Positions 1 to 9,500 of a stretch of 64,000 nt of DNA are shown here, one piece after another. Every line of letters begins with the position of its first letter. Within the stretch, counting starts at the first letter, position 1. The translations under genes and the position numbers were made by a program. The stretch is from NCBI GenBank assembly GCA_023229525.1, contig JALNZC010000006.1, forward strand, positions 1-64,000, given 5' to 3'. This DNA is from Bacteroidales bacterium. GTDB taxonomy: Bacteria > Bacteroidota > Bacteroidia > Bacteroidales > FEN-979. Below the pieces are notes generated by a model, which was not told where the DNA came from, made no database searches, and saw only the letters and a program-made list of their open reading frames with translations.

Positions 1-2760
1 CCGGTGACGGCAGATAACTGTGCCATCTCAAAACTAACCTGGACTATGACAGGCGCCACTACGGGCAGTTCACCACTAACAGGTGTCAATTATGTTGGTA
101 CCTATACCTTCAATATCGGCATCACCACAATTACATATATTGTTTATGATGAAACCAACAACACCGCCACCTGTTCATTTACCGTGACGGTTAACGATAC
201 CCAACTACCAGCCATCACCTGTCCATCGGGAAGTCCCTTTAACAGGAATACCGATGCTGGGATATGTCATTACACCGTTCAGGGAACTGAATTCGACCCG
301 GCATTTTCGGACAATTGTTCCGGGACTACCATCATCAATAGTTTTAACGGCACAGCAACGCTTGCCAGCGCACAACTGCCAAAAGGTTCAACCGTCATAA
401 CCTGGACGGCTACCGATGCAACGGGAAACACAGCAAACTGTTCCATTACGGTTGTTGTGACCGATAATCAGTTACCCACGATCACCTGTCCGGGAAACAT
501 CACCGTCAGCAATGACCTGAATAACTGCAATGCTTCAGTTGCGGTTTCTAATCCGGTGACAGCAGATAACTGTGCTGTCGCAAAACTAACCTGGACGATG
601 ACAGGCGCCACTACGGCCAATTCACCGGCAACAGGGATCAATTATATTGGTACCTATACCTTCAATATCGGCATCACCACAATTACATATATTGTTTATG
701 ATGAAGCCAACAACACCGCCATCTGTTCATTTACCGTAACGATCAACGATACACAACTCCCAAGCCTGACCTGCCCTCCGGGAAGTCCCTTCAACCGCAA
801 CACCGATCCAGGGAAGTGCTATTACACCGTTCAGGGCGCTGAATTTGACCCGGCTTTTTCGGACAATTGCCCGGGAGTAACAATCACCAACAGTTACAAT
901 GGAACAGCAACGCTTGCCAATGCACAGCTTCCCAAGGGAACGACGACCATCACCTGGACAGCCACCGACGTTTCAGGAAATTCTTCAAACTGTTCCATAA
1001 CGGTTACTGTTTCAGATAACCAGCTCCCCACGATTATCTGTCCTTCGAACATCACGGTGAGCAATGATCCGGATAAATGCAGTGCTTCAGTTGCGGTTTC
1101 TAATCCGGTGACGGTAGATAACTGCGCAGTAACGAAACTAACCTGGACGATGACAGGCGCCACCACGGGCAGTTCACCACTAACAGGTGTCAATTATGTT
1201 GGTACCTATACCTTCAATATCGGCATCACAACAATTACATATATTGTTTATGATGAAACCAACAACAGCGCTACCTGTTCATTTACCATGACGGTTAACG
1301 ATACACAACTACCAGCCATCACCTGTCCATCGGGAAGTCCCTTTAACAGGAATACAGATGCAGGGATGTGTCATTACACCGTTCAGGGCGCTGAATTCGA
1401 CCCGTCATTTTCGGACAACTGCCCGGGAGTAACAATCACCAACAGTTTCAACAGTACAGCAACGCTTGCCAATGCACAACTGCCAAAAGGTTCAACCATC
1501 ATCACCTGGACGGCTACCGATGCTGCGGGAAACACAGCAAACTGTTCCATAACAGTTACTGTTTCAGATAACCAGCTTCCCACGATCACCTGTCCTTCGA
1601 ACATCACGGTGAGCAATGATCTGAATAACTGTTCGGCTTCGGTCGTTGTCCCCAACCCGGTGACGGCAGATAACTGCGCAGTTACGAAACTAACCTGGAC
1701 CATGACAGGCGCCACCTCGGGCAGTTCCCCGGTCACAGGGATCAACTATGTCGGAACGCATACATTCAATATCGGGATCACCACGATAACCTATATTGTA
1801 TACGATGAAACCAACAACAGCGCTACCTGTTCATTTTCTGTGACGGTTAACGATACACAACTACCAGCCATCACCTGTCCTTCGGGAAGTCCCTTTAACA
1901 GGAATATAGATGCAGGGATGTGTCATTACACCGTTCAGGGCGCTGAATTCGACCCGATGTTTTCGGACAATTGTTCCGGGCCTACCATTATCAACAGTTT
2001 CAACGGATTAGCAACGCTTGCCAATGCACAATTTCCCAAGGGAACGACGACCATCATCTGGACAGCTACCGATGCTGCAGGAAATTCTTCAAACTGTTCC
2101 ATAACAGTTACTGTTTCAGATAACCAGCTCCCCACGATCACCTGTCCTTCGAACATCACGGTGAGCAGTGATCTGAATAACTGCTCGGCTTCGGTCGTTG
2201 TCCCCAACCCGGTGACAGCAGATAACTGTGCTGTCTCAAAACTAACCTGGACCATGACAGGCGCCACTACGGGCAGTTCTCCGGTCACCGGGATCAACTA
2301 TGTGGGAACACATACATTCAGTGTCGGTACAACTATAGTAACCTATCATGTATTTGATGCAGATGGAAACAGTAATTCCTGCAGTTTTACGATTAAAGTC
2401 AGCGATACTCAGTTGCCGACAATTTCTTGTCCGGCAGGTAGTCCATTCTCGAGAGGAACTGTTCCAGGGGGATGTTATTATATCGTCCAGGGATCTGAAA
2501 TTAATCCCGCCACCTTCTCTGACAATTGTCCCGGAGCCACCATTCACAATAGTTTTAATAATACTAATACCCTTGCAAATGAGCATCTCCCTGTCGGTGT
2601 AAATACGATCACTTGGACTGTAACCGACGCTGCAGGACTCATCAAGACTTGTAATATAACCGTCAATGTGTTTGATGATGATCCTCCGGTCATTGTTTGT
2701 CCTCCGAATATTACAGTACCGTGTCCGGATAACATTCCTGAACCCAATATTGAATTGGTC
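1..2760 (+). repeat. 552-nt tandem coding repeats (HYR pairs)
   Basis: A CCGGTGAC-type start of the unit recurs at 1, 553, 1105, 1657 and 2209, exactly 552 nt apart. The first four units are near-identical over long stretches. The fifth keeps the frame and spacing but diverges after about 2340. The array probably continues left of the window. Such identity suggests recent duplication or gene conversion and is a place where assemblies collapse. Confidence 0.9.
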
Positions 2761-4470
2761 ACTGCAACTGATAATTGTGGTACTGTCACAATCGTTCATG
2801 TAAGTGATAATTATCTTGGATTAGGAAATAAACCCGGATTTTGTCCGACAGGTGTTGAACGTACCTATCGTGCCACAGATGCCGCCGGCAATTCGGTGAC
2901 ATGTATGCAAATCATCACCGTGGCCGGAGAATGTGGTTGTGTTATCTGTCAGTCGTCAGTCCCTCATTTTTATGTAAATATGACCGGTAGCTGCGACAGT
3001 GTCTGGACAAGTCCGAGTCTGTCGAGGGTCGGAAAATGTTGCAGTGCAGGCGGTAGCGACCGGTGTATCTCTTTTTCGGTAAAAATTGATCCGCATGCCA
3101 TCGGATTTTATTTTTTGATTGACGGAGCAACTCCATCGGGTCATAATGTTCAGGTTGACTGCGGCCCAATCATGCCGATGAGCAGTCTCATCTGTGCACC
3201 GCCCGACGGTGAGTACCATACAGTTACATTTTGCAAACCAGGAGGTAATGAAAATGTGTATACAATACATTCTGTATGTGGAATGCAATTTCCTGAAACT
3301 ATTTTCACAAGGAAAGATTGTGGTAAAACAGTCACAATTTCAGGTGTCATTGAGAGTACAGTGACTTGGACTGATATTACCGGCGGAGGAATTTATAACC
3401 GGTATCTATCCTGTGACCATGCCTGTCTCAACCCGGTTATTACTCCCGACAGTTTAGCTCCCCCGATCATAAAGTATCTGGTATGCGGACAGGTCTCCGG
3501 AAATCCATGTTCACCTGGAGGGATCGTATGTGATACTGTGATTGTTCATGTTTTTCCTGATATATCCATTTCAATTTCACCTAACCCCCCAACATTCTGT
3601 GATTATTCTCCAGGGACTATTTATGCATCTGTATATCCTGCTGATATGTATGAAATACAATGGTGGAATGGTCCCAATGGAACCGGAAGCATTGTCTCCA
3701 CCTCAGATGCATATACACCACCGGCGCCTGGATTTTATTCCATTACAGTAACTGATACTTCGAGTACACTGCCCTGCCAGAATGATACCCTGAATTTTGA
3801 AGTTACCATAGATAATTGTGTCCCGGTTTGCCCCACACAATATCACTGTGATACAAGTGAAATTGTGGATCATTCTACTGTTAGCGGATTTATTGCTGCG
3901 GGAGGTCAGATCAATTTTCCTTGTACGGTGCCGGATCCGAATATTATACTGATGAATGAAACATCAGATAATAACACATGTCCTGAGATCATTACACGGT
4001 CTTATCAGATCTGGGATTCCTGCGGCAATGTCGATATATGTCAGGAAATTATTGCAATCAATGATACGGTTCCGCCAGTGATCAACGCCACGGATACCAT
4101 TCACCGGTGTGTCCAGGATATTGTTGAAGCCGTCTGGGATGGGATTGGGGATTTTATCCCTATTCGTCCGGATTGGTACACGTTTCATGCCAGTGATACT
4201 TCGCTGGACCTTAATCCTTCAATATTTTCGGATAACTGCACTGCCCCCGGAAACCTGATTCTGCATTGGAAAATCACATTGGTCGGGGGAGTTGAGATCA
4301 CAGGAATTGGTCAGATTTCAACTTATCCTTCGAATATTCAATTCCCACTCGGCGAAAATCCGATTATTTTCTGGCTTGAAGATCAATGCGGTAATCTTAC
4401 TCCACCGGAAAGCCGGCCGGTTGTAACTGTAAGGGTTCATGCACGACCCCTGATCCTTGGAAATTTTTAA
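1..4470 (+). CDS. HYR-repeat surface protein, 5' partial
   Basis: The reading frame is open from the first base of the window, so the true start lies upstream; the first in-frame GTG at 4 is inside a repeat and is not a credible start. The visible part is about 1,489 residues. Residues 1 to about 920 are tandem HYR-type (hyalin repeat) Ig-fold modules, with recurring DNCxxxKLTWTMTGA, TITCPSNITV and WTATDxxGNxxNCSITV motifs. Two modules make one 184-residue unit. The remainder is a Cys-rich section (about 980-1280) followed by further HYR-like modules. HYR domains are adhesive extracellular modules, so a surface or extracellular role is inferred. The protein ends VRVHARPLILGNF, and I see neither a type A nor a type B T9SS sorting domain, unlike the large protein at 6573. 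Family identity is sure; function is not. Confidence 0.85.
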   Translation, partial: PVTADNCAISKLTWTMTGATTGSSPLTGVNYVGTYTFNIGITTITYIVYDETNNTATCSFTVTVNDTQLPAITCPSGSPFNRNTDAGICHYTVQGTEFDPAFSDNCSGTTIINSFNGTATLASAQLPKGSTVITWTATDATGNTANCSITVVVTDNQLPTITCPGNITVSNDLNNCNASVAVSNPVTADNCAVAKLTWTMTGATTANSPATGINYIGTYTFNIGITTITYIVYDEANNTAICSFTVTINDTQLPSLTCPPGSPFNRNTDPGKCYYTVQGAEFDPAFSDNCPGVTITNSYNGTATLANAQLPKGTTTITWTATDVSGNSSNCSITVTVSDNQLPTIICPSNITVSNDPDKCSASVAVSNPVTVDNCAVTKLTWTMTGATTGSSPLTGVNYVGTYTFNIGITTITYIVYDETNNSATCSFTMTVNDTQLPAITCPSGSPFNRNTDAGMCHYTVQGAEFDPSFSDNCPGVTITNSFNSTATLANAQLPKGSTIITWTATDAAGNTANCSITVTVSDNQLPTITCPSNITVSNDLNNCSASVVVPNPVTADNCAVTKLTWTMTGATSGSSPVTGINYVGTHTFNIGITTITYIVYDETNNSATCSFSVTVNDTQLPAITCPSGSPFNRNIDAGMCHYTVQGAEFDPMFSDNCSGPTIINSFNGLATLANAQFPKGTTTIIWTATDAAGNSSNCSITVTVSDNQLPTITCPSNITVSSDLNNCSASVVVPNPVTADNCAVSKLTWTMTGATTGSSPVTGINYVGTHTFSVGTTIVTYHVFDADGNSNSCSFTIKVSDTQLPTISCPAGSPFSRGTVPGGCYYIVQGSEINPATFSDNCPGATIHNSFNNTNTLANEHLPVGVNTITWTVTDAAGLIKTCNITVNVFDDDPPVIVCPPNITVPCPDNIPEPNIELVTATDNCGTVTIVHVSDNYLGLGNKPGFCPTGVERTYRATDAAGNSVTCMQIITVAGECGCVICQSSVPHFYVNMTGSCDSVWTSPSLSRVGKCCSAGGSDRCISFSVKIDPHAIGFYFLIDGATPSGHNVQVDCGPIMPMSSLICAPPDGEYHTVTFCKPGGNENVYTIHSVCGMQFPETIFTRKDCGKTVTISGVIESTVTWTDITGGGIYNRYLSCDHACLNPVITPDSLAPPIIKYLVCGQVSGNPCSPGGIVCDTVIVHVFPDISISISPNPPTFCDYSPGTIYASVYPADMYEIQWWNGPNGTGSIVSTSDAYTPPAPGFYSITVTDTSSTLPCQNDTLNFEVTIDNCVPVCPTQYHCDTSEIVDHSTVSGFIAAGGQINFPCTVPDPNIILMNETSDNNTCPEIITRSYQIWDSCGNVDICQEIIAINDTVPPVINATDTIHRCVQDIVEAVWDGIGDFIPIRPDWYTFHASDTSLDLNPSIFSDNCTAPGNLILHWKITLVGGVEITGIGQISTYPSNIQFPLGENPIIFWLEDQCGNLTPPESRPVVTVRVHARPLILGNF

Positions 4471-4613
4471 TTAGATATATTATTAACCAAAACGAAGCCT
4501 ATGAAGCAAAAAGAAAAAAAGGAGTCAACAAACAACTAAATACAAAGGATTTAAATCAAAAAAAAATCAATTACGACGAATTCAATTAATCAAACCATTT
4601 AAAACTAAAAGTT

Positions 4614-5621
4614 ATGAAAAAGCAACTATTACTCCTGGCGCTGGCAGTATTTGCCGGTTATTCTACCCTCTTCGGGCAAACTTGCACTGATGGCCCACTA
4701 TCTCCGGCTGCGGGGACACCTTATAATTATACGGCTACCGTCAGTGGCACAGGCTACGATGGTACGGGACCGTTTACCTGGTATGTGACCAAGGATGTCG
4801 ATCTGATCAATGGAGTTGTGGTGCCGAACAACGGAGGCGAAATTATTGCTTCCGGAGCCGGCTCCTATAACGCACCTATTGGCGGGGCAAATACGATTAC
4901 CATTGAATGGACGTCGCAGGCCATTGCCAACAATGTTCCATATTACCTGGTAATTAAATACTCGCAGACCAATGCGGGAACAACTCCTTCGTGTTCGGCA
5001 ATGAACATGAAAGTATGGCAGATTCAACCTATCAACAAATTCCTGCTCGCAGTCGGCCATTTTGCCGGAGCCATTGGTATGGATGGTGTATACTGCTCTG
5101 CTGACGTAAGTTCCGCAGTTGTAACCCCGGGAGCAAGCCCAACAGTGGCTTATGTTTACGGAGTGAATAACCTTTATGCTGAAATCACGGCTTCCAAGTA
5201 TGCAGGAGCATGGACTCCTTCATTCAAAATTACCGGACTTGATGCCATCCAGACCATTGCAAGTGTAAACTGGGATACCGATCCAGCCGGTACATTTGCG
5301 AATACTACAACTCCTGGTGCCGGAGCAGGAGAATATGTCTCCAGCACCAATGCTACCGCTGCCTATGATGGTTCTTTAAAAATATATCTTAAAGTTTCTA
5401 TCAACAATAATTCTTTTGAAAACCTGATTGGCGAAACCGTTAATATTGCTGTGGATGGTATTATTCCCGTTACTACCGGGACCCCTCTTCCTGATGTTGT
5501 CTCAGATACAGACTGTTCACCGGAAGCCATTTTCGGGAAAAATACCAACATTACTGTCAATCCTCGTCCTACGGTTACTCCTGATCCGGCAACCGGAAAC
5601 TTCATCCCGAAGAATCCTTAA
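4614..5621 (+). CDS. Secreted protein of unknown function
   Basis: This 335-residue protein begins with a clear Sec signal peptide (MKKQLLLLALAVFAGYSTLFG, cleavage probably near GQ-TC at 22-23). The mature part is rich in Thr, Ser, Gly, Asn and Pro with beta-type periodicity (PYNYTATVSG, ITIEWTSQ, LKIYLKVSINN) and few Cys. I recognise no family. It lies 143 nt after the HYR protein and before the type B T9SS substrate, so it is likely part of the same surface-protein locus. It ends in a Pro/Asn-rich tail (FIPKNP) and I see no recognisable T9SS CTD. The ATG follows an A-rich leader; no stronger start is visible. An Ig-like surface subunit is a guess. Confidence 0.7.
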   Translation: MKKQLLLLALAVFAGYSTLFGQTCTDGPLSPAAGTPYNYTATVSGTGYDGTGPFTWYVTKDVDLINGVVVPNNGGEIIASGAGSYNAPIGGANTITIEWTSQAIANNVPYYLVIKYSQTNAGTTPSCSAMNMKVWQIQPINKFLLAVGHFAGAIGMDGVYCSADVSSAVVTPGASPTVAYVYGVNNLYAEITASKYAGAWTPSFKITGLDAIQTIASVNWDTDPAGTFANTTTPGAGAGEYVSSTNATAAYDGSLKIYLKVSINNNSFENLIGETVNIAVDGIIPVTTGTPLPDVVSDTDCSPEAIFGKNTNITVNPRPTVTPDPATGNFIPKNP

Positions 5622-6572
5622 TCCTTACGTAGGTTAAGCTTCAGTGAAGTTTAGTTGCTTTATCATCAACAGACTTGACCCTTCCGGCCGGAGTTTACTT
5701 CCGGCCGGAAGAAAGTCTGATGGTAGTATAAAGCAAAAGGTTGTTAAAGTGAATGACAACATTGCTCACGGCTGAAAACGGTTGAAATGCAATGTATTCT
5801 GCGATTTGCGGATTTCTATATCATCTAAAGAAACGCTACGTTTTCTCCGTATTATAACAAGATAATCCTGATGGGTCTTAGCGACTTAAATCATTTTATC
5901 GAGGTAAAATATGGGCATACAAAATGCTCCCGGGCAGGGGATGATTCACGGGAAAAATCCCGGCGCTGAACGGTTTTGTAAAAATCAGATATTCGTGTCA
6001 CTGGAACGAAGCGCTTTTTGCTGTTTTCTGGTGCGGAAGATTCCTGATTTTTTATTAAGAACGGCTTATGGCTGTACTTAAAGAACAATGTTTTGTTTGC
6101 CTGGTTAGAAAAATTATAATTGTAGTTAATTAAAATCCAATTTTATGATATGAACCAAACAGTGATTGCAATTACCGGGGTTTGATAAAAACTAATTCGA
6201 CCTGTATACCGGTCACTGTTTTTATTAAAAAGAATATATTGAAACTCATTATGCTGGGATGTATACCATTTTCAATGGATCTATTGATAATGAATGTTTA
6301 CAGAGCTGATCTGGTTTTGATATCGGCAGAGCAGTATGGGTATGTTGATACCCGTCTGAACATTTTAAATACGCTTAACAGTATCCTTTGGGTTCGCGGG
6401 TCTGGAATGATCTGAGATGTCCCTTCGGAATACCGTTAAGTAATTTGACTGAAGCGATAATCATACGGGTTAGCTGAATGATGGTTCTGATTCTTTTGAA
6501 TTGATATACTTCTGGGATGGTCTGGAATACGGATGGTCATCTCAATTATTGATATTTATGATGAGATAGAAA
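5622..6572. other. Long intergenic region with a hairpin
   Basis: About 950 nt without a convincing gene. A GC-rich inverted repeat (CTTCCGGCCGG at 5681-5691, its complement at 5701-5711) lies 60 nt after the secreted-protein stop and could be its terminator, although no T-run follows. AGACT/AGTCT at 5671 and 5714 extend the stem. A second complementary pair (AAACAGTGA near 6158, TCACTGTTT near 6212) lies further on. A 77-codon frame at 6182-6415 resembles nothing I know. The rest shows no feature I can support. Confidence 0.5.
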
Positions 6573-9500
6573 ATGCGACCTTTAATTAACTTCAGATGTT
6601 TCTGGCTGGCATTCCTGCTGGCTTTACTTGCGATGACAAAAGTCACTGCCCAGGAAGCCAATGTCGTTATTGAAGGACAGATTCATCCACTTGGGGTTAT
6701 TGAAGTACCAGGTGATACTTATTTATGGAAAATATATAATGATTATACTTTGCTGAATGAAGCTGGACCAACGGAAGTAGTTTTCCTCTACGGTAATGTA
6801 GGTCCAAATGTGCCGGTTTTATGGGCTCAGGCCGGTACTTATTATTTTACTGTGACAGCGGTGAATTTAATGGGATGTATGAATTTTAAAGTTGGGATCA
6901 TGCTTGTCACGCCTTCCAATCCTCTCTTTACTGTGACCGGTACGGTCACAAATGTTCTCTGTTTCGGAGATTCATCCGGTAGTATTGACCTTACCGTTTC
7001 CGGAGGAACTCCACCTTATGTTTTTTCGTGGAGTAATAGTGCTACCACTGAAGATTTAGCTGGTTTACAAGCCGGCAATTATGCCATTACTGTTTCTGAT
7101 TCAAACAATGATACTGCAGTTTCAACATTTATTGTGACACAACCTTCCGGGCCCCTGGCCCTTATTTATATGATCACCAACGCACTTTGTCACGGAACTG
7201 CAACCGGGGCAATTGACCTTTCGGTTACAGGAGGAACCGTTCCTTATTCATTTGGCTGGAACACTGGCGATACTACCAAAGATCTGGTAAACCTTATCGC
7301 TGGAAATTACATTGTGACGGTCATCGATAGTGCAGGATGCATTGTTATTGATTCCATAACAATCACCGAACCTGCGATTATCTCCCCAACAATCTCAATC
7401 GCTGCGGACCATAATCCGGTCTGCGCCGGAACACTGGTAACTTTCACCTCGACAATAATCAACGGAGGTACAAATCCGGTTTACCAGTGGAAAAGAAATG
7501 ATATGAATGTCGGCACCAACGTACCAACCTATTCCGATAATTGGCTTGCAAATAACGATGTGATCACCTGTACGCTCACCTCAAATGAAAACTGTGCTGA
7601 TCCTCCAAGCGTCACCTCCAATTTCATCACGATGACGGTAACCGATGCCTTGGTACCAACCATCGCCATAACGGTTGATAATAATCCGATTTGCACCGGA
7701 ACACTGGTAACTTTCACCTCGGCAATAACCAATGGAGGTACAAATCCGGTTTACCAGTGGAAAAGAAATGATATGGATGTCGGCTCCAATATACCGATCT
7801 ATTCCGACAATGGGCTGGCAAATAATGATGTAATCACCTGTATGCTCACCTCGAGTGAAAGCTGCACCGATCCTCCGGCCGTCACCTCGAACCCCATCAC
7901 GATGACGGTAACCGATGCCTTGGTACCAACCATCGCCATAGCGGTTGATAATAATCCGATTTGCGCCGGAACACTGGTCACTTTCACCTCGACAATAACC
8001 AACGGAGGCACAAATCCGGTTTACCAGTGGAAGAGAAACGATATGAATGTCGGCACCAGCATGTCGATTTATTCCGACAATGGGCTTGCAAATAACGATG
8101 TGATAACCTGTACGCTCACCTCGAGTGAAAGCTGTGCTAATCCTCCAACCGTGACCTCCAACCCCATCACAATGAGGGTAACCAATACCCTGTTGCCAAC
8201 CATCGTTATTGCAGCTGACAATAATCCGATCTGCGCCGGAACACTGGTCACTTTCACCTCGACAATAACCAACGGAGGCACAAATCCGGTTTACCAGTGG
8301 AAGAGAAATGATATGAATGTCGGTACCAGCATACCGACCTATTCCGACAATGAGCTTGCAAATAACGATGTGATCACCTGTACGCTCACCTCGAGTGAAA
8401 GCTGCGCTGATCCTTCTACTGTCACATCCAACCTTATTACAATGACAGTAACCGTTGTCCAGACACCAACCATCGTTATTGTGGCTGATAATAATCCGAT
8501 CTGCGCCGGAACACTGGTAACTTTCACCTCGGTAATAACCAATGGAGGTCCAAATCCGGTTTACCAGTGGAAGAAAAATGGTTTGAATGTCGGCACTAGC
8601 ATGCCGGCCTATTCCGACAATGGGCTTGCAAATAACGATGTGATAACTTGTACGCTCACCTCGAGTGAAAGCTGCGCTGATCCTTCTACTGTCATATCCA
8701 ACCTTATTACAATGACAGTAACCGTTGTCCTGACACCAACCATCGCTATTGTGGCTGATAATAACCCGATCTGCGCCGGAACACTGGTCACTTTCATCTC
8801 GACAATAACCAACGGAGGCACAAATCCGGTTTACCAGTGGAAGAGAAATGATATGAATGTTGGCACCAGCATACCGACCTATTCCGACAATGAGCTTGCA
8901 AATAACGATGTGGTTACCTGCACCCTTACGTCAAGCGAAAGTTGCGCTGCTTCTGCAATCACCAGCTCTGAACCGATCACAATGACGGTATATCCTGTAG
9001 TCGTACCTATAATCTCCATTGCAGTTGATCAGAACCCAATATGTTCTGGAACCCTTGTTACGTTTATAATTGCGGTCAATAATGAAGGTTCCGGCCCGGT
9101 TTATCAATGGAGGAAAAACGGGGTCAACGCTGGAACGAACAGTCCATCCTATACCGACAATACACTGAAAAATAACGATGTGATCACCTGTAAACTCACA
9201 TCCAATGCTGCCTGTGCAACTCCAGATACAGTTATTTCTGCCGGCATTACAATGATTGTGAGTCTGCCGGTCACTCCAACCATCACCATCGCTGCTGATC
9301 AAAATCCCATCTGCGCGGGAACACTTGTAACGTTCACCTCGACAGTAACCAACGAAGGTACCAATCCGGTTTACTTATGGATGAAGAATGGTATCGTTGT
9401 CGGCACCAATGATTCCATCTATATCGACAGCGCCTTACTCAATAACGATCTGATCCGCTGTTCACTAATCTCGAATGAAAAATGTGTCAACCCCGTCATG

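Noticed and set aside
4501..4539. Twelve-codon Lys-rich frame before the secreted-protein gene
   Set aside because: A-rich sequence produces such frames by chance; no hairpin or regulatory context supports a leader peptide.
5891..6088. 65-codon minus-strand frame
   Set aside because: Composition is not protein-like and no start signal or neighbour supports it.
6182..6415. 77-codon plus-strand frame in the long gap
   Set aside because: It has an unconvincing start, no recognisable motif and no promoter. It might be a decayed gene, but I cannot support a call.
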